Positions 8,605-15,575 of a stretch of DNA of 20,884 nucleotides are shown here, piece after piece. The stretch spans positions 1 through 20,884 of the IMG/VR virus record IMGVR_UViG_3300025070_000294. The stretch is one strand, 5' to 3'. The notes below the pieces were generated by a model that searched no databases, was not told the DNA's origin, and saw only the letters and a program-made list of their open reading frames with translations. This DNA is from a virus. The stretch's first letter is position 1; every line of letters begins with the position of its first letter. The position numbers and the translations under genes are program-made.

Positions 8605-9053
8605 AGAGTAACTAACTCCGCTTCAGTGTAAGGGATGTGGTAGAATGTTTCATTCTCTGGCATACGATAGTTAGGACCACTAGGTTTCTGGATACAATCG
8701 TCTGTCATCTGTGTCCCTTTGATTCTCCAGGCTTTGTCGTATGTGTTATTGAATACAACAAAGTAAAGATTATCTAGGTTGTCTTTATACTTTTGTACTA
8801 GTCTTCTCTTACGTCCAGGGATTCTAACTTCTTTCCACCAGTTAGGCCAGTCACCTTTCCATTGTGCCTTACGCTCAACTTCATGGTAGTATGTTTGACC
8901 ATCCTTTGTTGTGACTAGGTCAGCATAGTAATCCTCCTTCGAAGAAACAACAGAGTGTCCTTCTCTCTCAAGGATCTTAATCAAAGCTTCTTTAGAGGGT
9001 TCATTAACCCTGTCATAAACATCTTTTCTAAACTTACGTACATGAACTTTCAT
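8601..9053 (-). CDS. Putative PD-(D/E)XK-like nuclease, 150 aa
   Basis: Not a confident family match. The middle of the protein has the arrangement of a small PD-(D/E)XK fold: a helix (KEALIKILEREGHSV), a strand ending in D45 (DYYADLVT), then a strand YYHEVERK in which E60-x-K62 could be the catalytic pair, followed by another strand NLYFVVFNN. This would be an Asp, Glu, Lys metal site as in restriction-like or Holliday-junction nucleases. N-terminal residues 1-20 are basic. It sits in a row of coupled small genes (ATGA overlap at both ends) downstream of the nucleotide reductase. Role could be host DNA degradation or DNA processing; it could also be an inactive relative. The assignment rests on motif spacing only. 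Confidence 0.6.
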   Translation of the reverse strand: MKVHVRKFRKDVYDRVNEPSKEALIKILEREGHSVVSSKEDYYADLVTTKDGQTYYHEVERKAQWKGDWPNWWKEVRIPGRKRRLVQKYKDNLDNLYFVVFNNTYDKAWRIKGTQMTDDCIQKPSGPNYRMPENETFYHIPYTEAELVTL

Positions 9054-9205
9054 TTGCCTTGACCCCTATATGGTTTAGTGGCCCTACGTTTATGTTTGTT
9101 CATGGAACCATACTTTATAGAACCTATTCTCTTAGACTGAGAAGTCTTTTTCTTTAGGGCTTGGTGAGAGTTAGCTGATGCACCAACGATCTGAACCTTA
9201 GCCAT
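9050..9205 (-). CDS. Very basic small protein, 51 aa
   Basis: A short gene read directly from the sequence. The start ATG at 9205 is preceded by GGAGGAAAG 3 nt upstream, a strong ribosome site. The stop overlaps the next ATG in an ATGA junction. The start also overlaps the end of the upstream DUF1289 gene by 8 nt, so it fills the gap between its neighbours exactly. The product begins MAKVQIVGAS and is then rich in Lys, Arg and Ser with no acidic residue at all (about 14 Lys/Arg of 51). Such composition suggests nucleic-acid binding, or a partner of an acidic surface. Not recognised as any named family. Confidence 0.8.
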   Translation of the reverse strand: MAKVQIVGASANSHQALKKKTSQSKRIGSIKYGSMNKHKRRATKPYRGQGK

Positions 9206-9386
9206 TGTCTTTCCTCCACATTAGTTCGTGAAGCAGTTTCTTCTGCTCGTAATCGGACAGTATCATCCAATCACGTATTTCGTCAAGTGTTCTTTTACAC
9301 CCCACACAAAGACCATCTTCAATACGACAGACCTTTATGCAGGGTGAAGGTATAGTACCCAGTTTCTTTCTACGTTGTCTATTCAC
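9198..9386 (-). CDS. DUF1289 Cys-rich protein, about 62 aa
   Basis: The core SPCIKVCRIEDGLCVGC followed by RTLDEIRDW is the DUF1289 signature (Cys x3 Cys x6 Cys x2 Cys, then 'RT-x-x-E-I-x-x-W'). With the GTG start at 9386 the cysteines are C16, C20, C27 and C30, probably a metal site. DUF1289 proteins are widespread in proteobacteria, often as short stand-alone proteins; their function is not established. I use the GTG at 9386, which overlaps the RNR stop by 8 nt. A GTG at 9425 would add 13 residues with a hydrophobic look (LATTILLLAYV), but these would lie entirely inside the RNR C-terminal coding sequence. Neither start has a strong ribosome site, so the start is uncertain while the gene is not. 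Confidence 0.85.
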   Translation of the reverse strand: MNRQRRKKLGTIPSPCIKVCRIEDGLCVGCKRTLDEIRDWMILSDYEQKKLLHELMWRKDNG

Positions 9387-11136
9387 ACTGACGTAGGCCA
9401 GTAGCAGGATCGTAGTAGCAAGCACCGCCCTCTTCTACGTAGTCCTGTGTCTCTTCAACTACAGGTTCCTCTGCTACTTCCTCAGAGGTGGAAGCATTAA
9501 GGATACCATAGCGTTTACCTGCTGCTCTGAATGTTGTGCAACCAGAAGAACCACCATCGTAAGCATCCATGTAGACCTGCTTAAACTCTTCCCATGTTAC
9601 GTCTTCACCAACGTTACATGTCTTTGAACATGCTGAGTCAACAAAACGAGAGGCAACGTTCAATACTTTGACGTGATCAAACACTGACAGTTCGTCTGCA
9701 GTCTTACCCTTCACACCAAAGACACGATAGCCATAGTCCTCTACTCGCTCAACCTTGGGTCCATCGAAGGTTTGGATAGTTCTATCGTAGTAATGTGAGA
9801 AGACTGGTTCGATACCTGAGGATACGTTGTCGGCTGACAGACTGATAGTTCCTGTTGGAGCAACAGAAAGCAGATGACTGTTACGAATACCATGATCGCT
9901 AATGAGATTGCGGATATCATCAGGAAGAGACTTAGCGAAGTCACTCTCCAGATAAGCCTGAGTAAAGAGAGGGAAAGCACCCTTCTCAAGAGCCAACTCA
10001 ACAGATGTACGATACGCCACATTCCTAATCACCCCCATGATTTCTTCGAGGGTCTGCAGGAATCGTTCACTGCCGTACTCAAACCCTAGTGCTTCGATAG
10101 CATTTGCTACCCCAGTCACACCAAGGCCCATACGTCTTTTACTCTTGGCTTCTAACTCCTGTTCTTTCAGTGGATACGTTGCTCTATCTACGACATTATC
10201 CATAGCTCTTACGACATGTGGAATGTCATTACGTAGTTGGTTCATGTTGAAGACGTACTTACCTTCGTGATCAACTACATACTTAGTCAGGTTAAATGAA
10301 CCAAGAAGACATGCACCATTAGGTGGTAGTGGTTGCTCACCACATGGGTTGGTTGCAGCAATCTTTTCTGTGTACCACAGGTTGTTCTTCTTATTGATAC
10401 GATCAATGAAGAGAATACCAGGCTCTGCCCAATCCCATGTAGAACGTAGGATCTGATCCCACAGTGCAGTAGCACTCACAGTTTTGTAGACACGTCCATC
10501 AAACTTAAGATCAAAGTCTTTGTCTTCTTTCACTGCTGTCATAAACTCGTCAGTCACACCTACAGATATGTTGAACTGTGTCAGTGTATCAGAGTTGTTC
10601 TTTGCTGTGATGAACTCTTCAATGTCAGGATGATCAACACGTAGGACACCCATCTGTGCTCCACGTCTGTGACCTGCTGATGCGATGGTACGACAGACAG
10701 CATCAAAGATACCCATGAAGGATAGAGGACCAGAGGACTTACTGTCCAGTGATTTAATCAAGGTGCCACGAGGACGCAGTGTACTAAAGTCATAACCAAT
10801 GCCACCACCTAGTCTCATGGTCTCTGCTGCACGTCTTGCTGCTTCCATAATCCCATCCATGCTATCCTCAATAGTCATAGACACAAAGCAGTTGTAAGGT
10901 GTCACACGTCTTGGTGCACCCATAGCTGACTGCACACGTCCTGCAGGTAGGAAGCGTTGGTTGTATAAGATGTTACGAAAGTTATTGAAGTGTGATTCAT
11001 TATCCTTCAGTGCTTCAGCAACACGAGTCATTGCCTCACGAAATGTTTCACCCTTACTACGATACTTCATAGCATGAATCTCTTCTGAGATTGATAGTGT
11101 TGGGCCGTACTCTGGTTCTGTGTTTGGAATGCTCAT
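9379..11136 (-). CDS. nrdJ: Class II (adenosylcobalamin-dependent) ribonucleotide reductase, 585 aa
   Basis: Reduces ribonucleotides to deoxyribonucleotides using a radical generated from coenzyme B12, so it works with or without oxygen. Signature residues: first redox Cys C83 (YNCFVSM), the radical-site motif NPCGEQ with C265, and the second redox Cys C276 eleven residues later (NGACLLGSFNL). This spacing matches monomeric class II enzymes. Other conserved blocks are RLGGGIGYDFSTLRPRG, RRGAQMG, MGLGVTG and the nucleotide-site segment SVAPTGTISL. No small subunit (NrdB) is next to it, which agrees with class II. At the extreme C-terminus C573 and C584 probably form the mobile thiol pair that re-reduces the active site, spaced more widely than the usual short pair. 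The gene is coupled by an ATGA overlap to the upstream MazG-like gene. The presence implies that the host makes or takes up B12. Confidence 0.95.
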   Translation of the reverse strand: MSIPNTEPEYGPTLSISEEIHAMKYRSKGETFREAMTRVAEALKDNESHFNNFRNILYNQRFLPAGRVQSAMGAPRRVTPYNCFVSMTIEDSMDGIMEAARRAAETMRLGGGIGYDFSTLRPRGTLIKSLDSKSSGPLSFMGIFDAVCRTIASAGHRRGAQMGVLRVDHPDIEEFITAKNNSDTLTQFNISVGVTDEFMTAVKEDKDFDLKFDGRVYKTVSATALWDQILRSTWDWAEPGILFIDRINKKNNLWYTEKIAATNPCGEQPLPPNGACLLGSFNLTKYVVDHEGKYVFNMNQLRNDIPHVVRAMDNVVDRATYPLKEQELEAKSKRRMGLGVTGVANAIEALGFEYGSERFLQTLEEIMGVIRNVAYRTSVELALEKGAFPLFTQAYLESDFAKSLPDDIRNLISDHGIRNSHLLSVAPTGTISLSADNVSSGIEPVFSHYYDRTIQTFDGPKVERVEDYGYRVFGVKGKTADELSVFDHVKVLNVASRFVDSACSKTCNVGEDVTWEEFKQVYMDAYDGGSSGCTTFRAAGKRYGILNASTSEEVAEEPVVEETQDYVEEGGACYYDPATGLRQCE

Positions 11137-11510
11137 CTATTGTCTCCTGATCCTTTTAGTTTTCCACGTCTTTGTCTGTCATCTAGCTTGGCAATGTTTA
11201 ATTCAAGAACCTCTTGTAGTCCCTTACCATAAATATTTGCAAGGGCAGTAGCATAGAATACTACGTCACCTAACTCTTTCATGATCTCTTCATTCTGAAA
11301 ACGAGAGCTATCACGAATAAGTTTCTTGATCTTTTCTGCTACCTCTCCTGCTTCTCCCACAAGACCAAGTGTATTCTCTACTAGTCTTGTCTGACCTTCA
11401 GTCATAATCTTTTTCTCTACCCATTTAGAATAAAGATCAGTCCAGTCTACTTCATCACTATCAAAGTTATCAAAGTAACCAAACTTGTCTAAGTCATCTC
11501 CACTTATCAT
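11133..11510 (-). CDS. mazG: MazG-like nucleotide pyrophosphohydrolase, 125 aa
   Basis: All-alpha NTP-pyrophosphatase of the MazG type. It has the metal-binding pattern E53-x-x-E56 (GEAGEVAEKIKK) followed by E79-x-x-D82 (MKELGDVVFY), as expected for Mg-dependent hydrolysis of NTPs or dNTPs to monophosphates. The enzyme would clean up non-canonical nucleotides, or lower alarmone levels as proposed for phage MazG; the second role is a suggestion from the literature and is not visible here. The N-terminal 30 residues are acidic and aromatic, without a recognised motif. Single-domain length fits phage MazG. It overlaps the RNR start (ATGA) and the stop of the small acidic gene upstream (ATGA), giving one translationally coupled nucleotide-metabolism unit. 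Confidence 0.88.
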   Translation of the reverse strand: MISGDDLDKFGYFDNFDSDEVDWTDLYSKWVEKKIMTEGQTRLVENTLGLVGEAGEVAEKIKKLIRDSSRFQNEEIMKELGDVVFYATALANIYGKGLQEVLELNIAKLDDRQRRGKLKGSGDNR

Positions 11511-11662
11511 TTGTCTTTCACCTCTATTTCAACGACTTCAATATCGTCAATGTCATATATAGTGTCCTGAAGAATTTCTTCAAGACTCCTCTCAATACTA
11601 TCTGAAGCAATAAAGTTTGCCTCAGGGTCTAACTCTATCAGCATTGTTACTTCAAACAACAC
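11507..11662 (-). CDS. Small acidic protein, 51 aa
   Basis: A gene too short for routine calling. The GTG at 11662 follows GGAGG with 5 nt spacing; an in-frame ATG at 11644 is the alternative. Its stop overlaps the MazG start (ATGA). The product is strongly acidic (many Asp and Glu, with SLEEILQDTIYDIDDIEVVE), with alternating Ile and Val suggesting a helix then a strand. Not recognised. The acidic character and direct coupling to mazG-nrdJ make a regulatory or DNA-mimic-like role conceivable, but nothing shows it. Confidence 0.7.
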   Translation of the reverse strand: MLFEVTMLIELDPEANFIASDSIERSLEEILQDTIYDIDDIEVVEIEVKDK

Positions 11663-11674
11663 AGGAACCTCCAA

Positions 11675-11702
11675 GTTATATAGCCTAAACTAATTACGTC
11701 AA
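11675..11702 (-). promoter_or_regulatory. Candidate sigma-70-like promoter before the MazG-RNR unit
   Basis: On the minus strand a TTGACG hexamer (11697-11702) and a TATAAC hexamer (11675-11680) are separated by 16 bases, each matching the consensus at 5 of 6 positions. It lies in the 41-base gap between the endonuclease I stop and the small acidic gene, one of the few real gaps in the block. The predicted transcript start (about 11668) falls inside the ribosome site of the 51-residue gene, so it may mainly serve mazG and nrdJ. Confidence 0.5.
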
Positions 11703-11703
11703 T

Positions 11704-12096
11704 CTATTCTTTCAACCAATCGTCAGGAATTGATTTATCTGCGTACTTAAAACCGTACTTCTTGCACCAGTCACCATAGGATGACTTGGCACCTTTATAT
11801 AATTTTGCTCTACTGTTTTGAAATACAAAGCGAATATCCAGATCAGGAAACTGCTTCTGGATTTCACGATGCTTGCGTCTATCTGTTGAGACAAATCGTC
11901 CCTTGGTTTCTATAATGATACCATTAGATAAAACGAAGTCAGGTGTATACGTTCTGACTTTTAAGTCAACCCACTTGATTTTTTCTTTCTCGTAGGTAAA
12001 CTTAATTCCTTTGGAGCGTAGCTCTTTTGCTACATCATCTTCAAAGCCTGAACGATACCCTGCCTTGAGTGCTGCTGCTCTATACTTCTTGCTCAT
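11704..12096 (-). CDS. T7 endonuclease I-type Holliday junction resolvase, 130 aa
   Basis: Equivalent of T7 gene 3: a dimeric nuclease that resolves branched DNA and helps to degrade host DNA. The PD-(D/E)XK site is complete: E19 (SGFEDDVAKEL), D53 (YTPDFVL), and E63-x-K65 (IIIETKGRF), with spacing matching T7 residues E20, D55, E65 and K67. Length agrees with the 149-residue T7 enzyme. I chose the ATG at 12096 (MSKKYRAAAL), which overlaps the upstream exonuclease gene by 17 nt and has AGAGGA about 11 nt upstream. A longer frame to 12138 would add 14 unlikely residues. Placed after the exonuclease gene in a recombination and end-processing pair, as in T7. Confidence 0.93.
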   Translation of the reverse strand: MSKKYRAAALKAGYRSGFEDDVAKELRSKGIKFTYEKEKIKWVDLKVRTYTPDFVLSNGIIIETKGRFVSTDRRKHREIQKQFPDLDIRFVFQNSRAKLYKGAKSSYGDWCKKYGFKYADKSIPDDWLKE

Positions 12097-12949
12097 TATA
12101 GGTAAGATCCTCTGGTACGTTTGGTTTCTTAACCACATCTACCAGGAGTACGTCACCATTACCATAAACAAATCGTCTGGCCTCAGGCCAACACTTCTTG
12201 TTGAACTCACAGAATCCACAAGAAGGATGTAGCTTTGTGTTAGGGCTAGTCTTTGATTGAGGTACAGGATCGAAGCCTCTGTCAGGTATGTCACCTGCTA
12301 CCATCTGCTTGACTTGCTCTACCTCTTTCTCCTTTTGCTCTAACTCAGGAGTGAAGTCATAGACATCAAGACAGATTGAACCATTGACTTTATCTACAAC
12401 AAGAAAAGCCCCATGTGTTTTGTTTGTTACCAGTGGATCGTCCTTGGCTGCATACACATAAGAACTAAGCTGACTGATGTAACCAAAAGGATCATCTTCC
12501 CTCAGGTTACCTTCAGCAAACTTCTTGAATGAGTAAGGAGATGCTGACTTAACATCCACTGTCATGCCATCAATGACTGCATCTCTGTGTCCTGCCAGAT
12601 CATTGATACGCATACGATCCTGCTGTCCTGTTACAGTGTGACCAGATGCCTCGACAATAGCCAAGACTAACTCTTCGATCATGTCACCATAAAAGAACTT
12701 CAACAAATCCGATGGAGCAAGAGGCTTTGCTGTCGCAGTCTCGTTGATCTTATACCATAGTTTTCTTTTGCATGGACTACCAATAGAAGAGAACGACAGA
12801 TACCCTCTTGGTTTCTGTGGTGCTCTGAATCTTGAGGTAGCTGCTTTACCAACACGATCACCCATCTTAAGGCTGATCAGATGATCCCAACCTTTGAGAC
12901 CAAGTATTGTGTCTTCCATATCTTTGACGAGTGTGTCGATGCTTGGCAT
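12080..12949 (-). CDS. Cas4/RecB-like PD-(D/E)XK exonuclease with likely Fe-S cluster, 289 aa
   Basis: Contains GHRDAVIDG (H121, D123), then D132-V-K134 (VDVKSAS) and the Q-x-x-x-Y motif YISQLSSYVYA (Q160). This is the order of the RecB/Cas4/AddB-type exonuclease core. Four cysteines are placed as in Cas4 and AddB iron-sulfur nucleases: C60 (IGSPCKRKLWY) before the core and C244, C247, C253 (HPSCGFCEFNKKCWP) after it, so a 4Fe-4S cluster pinning the ends of the domain is likely. It probably takes the place of the T7 gp6 exonuclease, which belongs to a different fold, working with SSB and the downstream endonuclease I in end resection. ATG preceded by AAGGATAAGAC. Confidence 0.85.
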   Translation of the reverse strand: MPSIDTLVKDMEDTILGLKGWDHLISLKMGDRVGKAATSRFRAPQKPRGYLSFSSIGSPCKRKLWYKINETATAKPLAPSDLLKFFYGDMIEELVLAIVEASGHTVTGQQDRMRINDLAGHRDAVIDGMTVDVKSASPYSFKKFAEGNLREDDPFGYISQLSSYVYAAKDDPLVTNKTHGAFLVVDKVNGSICLDVYDFTPELEQKEKEVEQVKQMVAGDIPDRGFDPVPQSKTSPNTKLHPSCGFCEFNKKCWPEARRFVYGNGDVLLVDVVKKPNVPEDLTYNEQEV

Positions 12950-12969
12950 GTCTTATCCTTTTTGTTTGT

Positions 12970-12993
12970 ACCCCCACCCCGAAGGGTGAGGGT
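12970..12993 (-). other. cUUCGg tetraloop hairpin between ssb and the exonuclease gene
   Basis: The minus-strand transcript would form a 10-bp stem (one G-U pair) closed by a C(UUCG)G tetraloop: loop at 12980-12983, arms 12970-12979 and 12984-12993. There is no U-run after it on the minus strand, so it is not a standard terminator. It may protect or process the mRNA, or attenuate transcription. Confidence 0.7.
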
Positions 12994-12996
12994 GAG

Positions 12997-13029
12997 CTTC
13001 TAGGGAAAGGAAACAGGGAAACCTAGAAG
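12997..13029. repeat. 8-bp inverted repeat spanning the ssb stop codon
   Basis: Perfect arms CTTCTAGG (12997-13004) and CCTAGAAG (13022-13029) are separated by 17 bases rich in purines on the plus strand. The ssb stop codon lies in one arm. Directly beside the UUCG hairpin, so the ssb mRNA would end in two stem-loops. Confidence 0.5.
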
Positions 13030-13547
13030 GGGATTGAGTCCTCTGGTTCTTTTTGGGAGGTGGAAGACGAAGATCCAGAAGAACTCGAATGGTCTGTGAA
13101 CATTGATCGTGGTTGGGAGGGACCACCTTCTGATTCATAGACCACATGCTCAAGGACTTGGACACCTAGTAGGCGTGTACCTGTGCGTCCAGTACGTGTA
13201 GGATAAACTTCTACCTTCACGATACCTTCACTGCCATTACCAATAAGACCTTGTTCCTGTAGGTTCCAAGCCTTACCAGTTACGTCAGCAACGATAGGTG
13301 CGCCACCCATCCAGTCCTGTGCGCCTGTATGAGGACGTGACACTGTGACTTTGTAGCCATCAGTAACTTCCTCAATCTTTTTCATGCAACCTGCTTTCTT
13401 CAAAGCCTGTGCAGTATCTTTATCTGTGGTAACAGTAACCTTGTACTCACCATCAGTTTCTTTATTCCATTCGGCACGATCACGATTGGACTCAAATACT
13501 TTTGCCCAGTCTAGTTTGCCTTTGATGTCGATTTGTGTAGCTGGCAT
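13023..13547 (-). CDS. ssb: Single-stranded DNA-binding protein, 174 aa
   Basis: Functional counterpart of T7 gp2.5. The body (about residues 1-145) has beta-rich segments consistent with an OB fold (EYKVTVTTDKD, GYKVTVSRPHTG, GIVKVEVYPTRTG, TRLLGVQVLEHVVYE). The C-terminus is a Ser-rich linker ending in acidic EPEDSIPF with a terminal Phe, the classic SSB tail that contacts polymerase and helicase partners. Located between the DNA polymerase and the exonuclease, where an SSB would be expected. The ATG is preceded by a strong ribosome site (AAAGGAGGGCGAC) and by a candidate promoter of its own, fitting a protein needed in high amounts. After the stop come two stem-loops that may shape its mRNA. 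Confidence 0.88.
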   Translation of the reverse strand: MPATQIDIKGKLDWAKVFESNRDRAEWNKETDGEYKVTVTTDKDTAQALKKAGCMKKIEEVTDGYKVTVSRPHTGAQDWMGGAPIVADVTGKAWNLQEQGLIGNGSEGIVKVEVYPTRTGRTGTRLLGVQVLEHVVYESEGGPSQPRSMFTDHSSSSGSSSSTSQKEPEDSIPF

Positions 13548-13573
13548 GTCGCCCTCCTTTTTTTGATATCTGT

Positions 13574-13602
13574 TATGTAATACTACCCTGTTAGGATGTC
13601 AA
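13574..13602 (-). promoter_or_regulatory. Candidate promoter for ssb
   Basis: A perfect TTGACA (13597-13602, overlapping the DNA polymerase stop codon) is followed after exactly 17 bases by TACATA (13574-13579), a weak -10. A start near 13567 would give a 20-nt leader carrying the strong GGAGG ribosome site. The -10 is poor, so this is only a candidate. Confidence 0.4.
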
Positions 13603-15575
13603 TGGGTCTCTGCCCAATTTTTTCCTACATCATATGATCCTGGTGTAGGTATTTTGAATCCTAGTTCTTGACCAGTCTCAAGCATACAGTCTGCCTGTAT
13701 CTGACCAAGACGTTTTGCTTCTTCTTCTGTGCCTATGACCTCAACTTGGTATTCGTCATGGATAAAGCCAACCATCTTGAACTTAATACCTTCCTTACGT
13801 GCTACGTCATGCCAACGTAGGAGGGTGTGTTTCATTAGGCAAGCCTCTCCATTCTGTAGGATACCTGCGAGTGCTTTGTGTGTGCTAGGCACCTTGACCC
13901 TACGTCCATCATATCCTTTGAACCAACCATTCTCTCCAACCTGTTTGATGTATCTGTTCTTCAGATCATAGAGACCACCAATGCTCATCTCGAAACGAGT
14001 ACGTGCATCCTGTGCTTCCTTCTTGTTGACCTTCAGTATCTGTGCAGTCTTTGCTACACCTGCACCTAGCAGCCAAGCATAGATGAATGTCTTTGCCATG
14101 TCTCGTGTACCATTAGGAACATCAAGAGCATTCTTGTTCACGTTGTGGATGTCTGTCTCGTCTTCCTTCTTACCTAGCATGATGGCTTGGGCATACTGGT
14201 CTTCACCAAACATACGCCATAGGTAATCAGCAAGCACACGTAACTGAATACCATCAGCATCAGTACCGACAAGCCAAGAGCCTGAGGGTACAGTCCAACA
14301 AGCACGTAGGTGTACGTCATATTGCTTCTTCACTTCCTCTACTGCTGTCAGGGGTTCTACTCTTTTAGCATCTTCATGAAAAGGAGAAGAGATGTTAGCT
14401 GTGTTAGGATCTTTGTGTGCACACCGTCCAGTCCATGCACCAATGCTCTGTATCCTACCATGTATTCTGTTGTCTTCTTTGACTTGGTTAATCCACTCCA
14501 CCAGTGAGGAACGTCTACCTTCAAGGGTCAGCCACTGGGCCAGAGCTTTGGCTCCTGCAGGGGCATCCTCAGGCAGTGTGCTAAGGTTATCCTCAGACAC
14601 AGTAAAACCATATCTGTCTAGGTGTTCCTTCTTCTGATCGTAGAACTCCTGATCCATAGCCTCGACTGACTTACCATAAGGATCACCAACCTGCTTACGT
14701 GCAAAGTTGATAGCTGTCTTTGTTCTATCGACTGGGTTCCAACCTGCATTCCATAAGGCATCAATGCGATCCTTGGGTGAGCCAGGTTTGAAATCAATCC
14801 AGTCAAAACAAACTAAGTCTTCACCTTCTCGTGTTGTCATTGCGTACTTGGACTTGGCATTCTTTACTGTCGCCATCTCTTCACCATCTTTCTTCAGACG
14901 ATACTTGATGCGATTGACCTCAGTCATCTTAGGTGGGAAGTCCACTTGGAATTGTTCTTCCAGTGTCTTCATCTTCTGCTGAACTGAGTTGAGTAGGAAC
15001 TCTGCCTTGTTCTTATCGAAGTAGAAACCATAGTACTGTGTGCGTACCAATTCTATCTGTACGTTGTGTTCTGTTCTTAGAGAAAGTTTCCAATCATTAT
15101 CCCAAATAACAGAAGAGAAATGTTCATAAAGAGCATGAGTAACCTCGATGTCTCCATACCAGTATTCAACCATTTCATCACTGAACTTATCAAATTCATG
15201 GAAGTCTCCTTTATGTTTGTTCAATCTTATACCCCAAGCCTGTAGGCTGTGAGGAAACTTAGCACCCTTGGGTGTGTCAATGTCGTAGTCCACAAGGCGA
15301 CTGATCAGCAATGTGTCTATGACTTTCTGTGGGTCTATGAGTCGAGGCTTCAGTAGTTTGTTCAACATGGGTGCATCAAACTGTATGAAGTTGTGACCAA
15401 CGATTAGGTCTGCTGATTCATACCAAGCGATAGCTGCTGCCTTAGCTACTGGATCTTCGTGGCAGTTCTCAAACTTGTGTACTTCACCAGTGGAAAGATC
15501 CTTCCCACCACAAAGCCACAGCTTGGTGCTGTCCTCTAGCCCATTAGTTTCTATGTCACTGATGACGATCTTCAT
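13599..15575 (-). CDS. T7-type family A DNA polymerase with 3'-5' exonuclease, 658 aa
   Basis: Replicative polymerase. The N-terminal exonuclease domain has D7-I-E9 (ISDIETNG, matching T7 D5/E7) and VGHNFIQFDAPML. The polymerase domain has motif A at D439 (TDADGIQLR), motif B at residues 491-506 (RDMAKTFIYAWLLGAG, with R491, K495, Y499) and motif C at H606-D607-E608 (HDEYQVE). Overall length is slightly under T7 gp5 (704). Tyr499 corresponds to T7 Y526. Unusual: Q444 stands where T7 and E. coli Pol I have the steric-gate Glu of motif A (T7 E480). The ATG overlaps the primase-helicase stop by 4 nt, and the stop is followed by ssb, so the replication genes are consecutive. Confidence 0.95.
   Translation of the reverse strand: MKIVISDIETNGLEDSTKLWLCGGKDLSTGEVHKFENCHEDPVAKAAAIAWYESADLIVGHNFIQFDAPMLNKLLKPRLIDPQKVIDTLLISRLVDYDIDTPKGAKFPHSLQAWGIRLNKHKGDFHEFDKFSDEMVEYWYGDIEVTHALYEHFSSVIWDNDWKLSLRTEHNVQIELVRTQYYGFYFDKNKAEFLLNSVQQKMKTLEEQFQVDFPPKMTEVNRIKYRLKKDGEEMATVKNAKSKYAMTTREGEDLVCFDWIDFKPGSPKDRIDALWNAGWNPVDRTKTAINFARKQVGDPYGKSVEAMDQEFYDQKKEHLDRYGFTVSEDNLSTLPEDAPAGAKALAQWLTLEGRRSSLVEWINQVKEDNRIHGRIQSIGAWTGRCAHKDPNTANISSPFHEDAKRVEPLTAVEEVKKQYDVHLRACWTVPSGSWLVGTDADGIQLRVLADYLWRMFGEDQYAQAIMLGKKEDETDIHNVNKNALDVPNGTRDMAKTFIYAWLLGAGVAKTAQILKVNKKEAQDARTRFEMSIGGLYDLKNRYIKQVGENGWFKGYDGRRVKVPSTHKALAGILQNGEACLMKHTLLRWHDVARKEGIKFKMVGFIHDEYQVEVIGTEEEAKRLGQIQADCMLETGQELGFKIPTPGSYDVGKNWAETH

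Noticed and set aside
9387-9425. N-terminal membrane segment of the DUF1289 protein
   Set aside because: The hydrophobic residues come from reading the RNR C-terminal codons in another frame; the downstream GTG start is more likely.
12970-12993. Intrinsic terminator after ssb
   Set aside because: Strong stem but no U-run on the minus-strand transcript, and the exonuclease gene follows at once; kept as an RNA hairpin, not a terminator.
12953-13165. 70-residue minus-strand frame across the ssb end
   Set aside because: Overlaps the ssb C-terminal coding region in another frame and contains the two stem-loops; composition is not protein-like.
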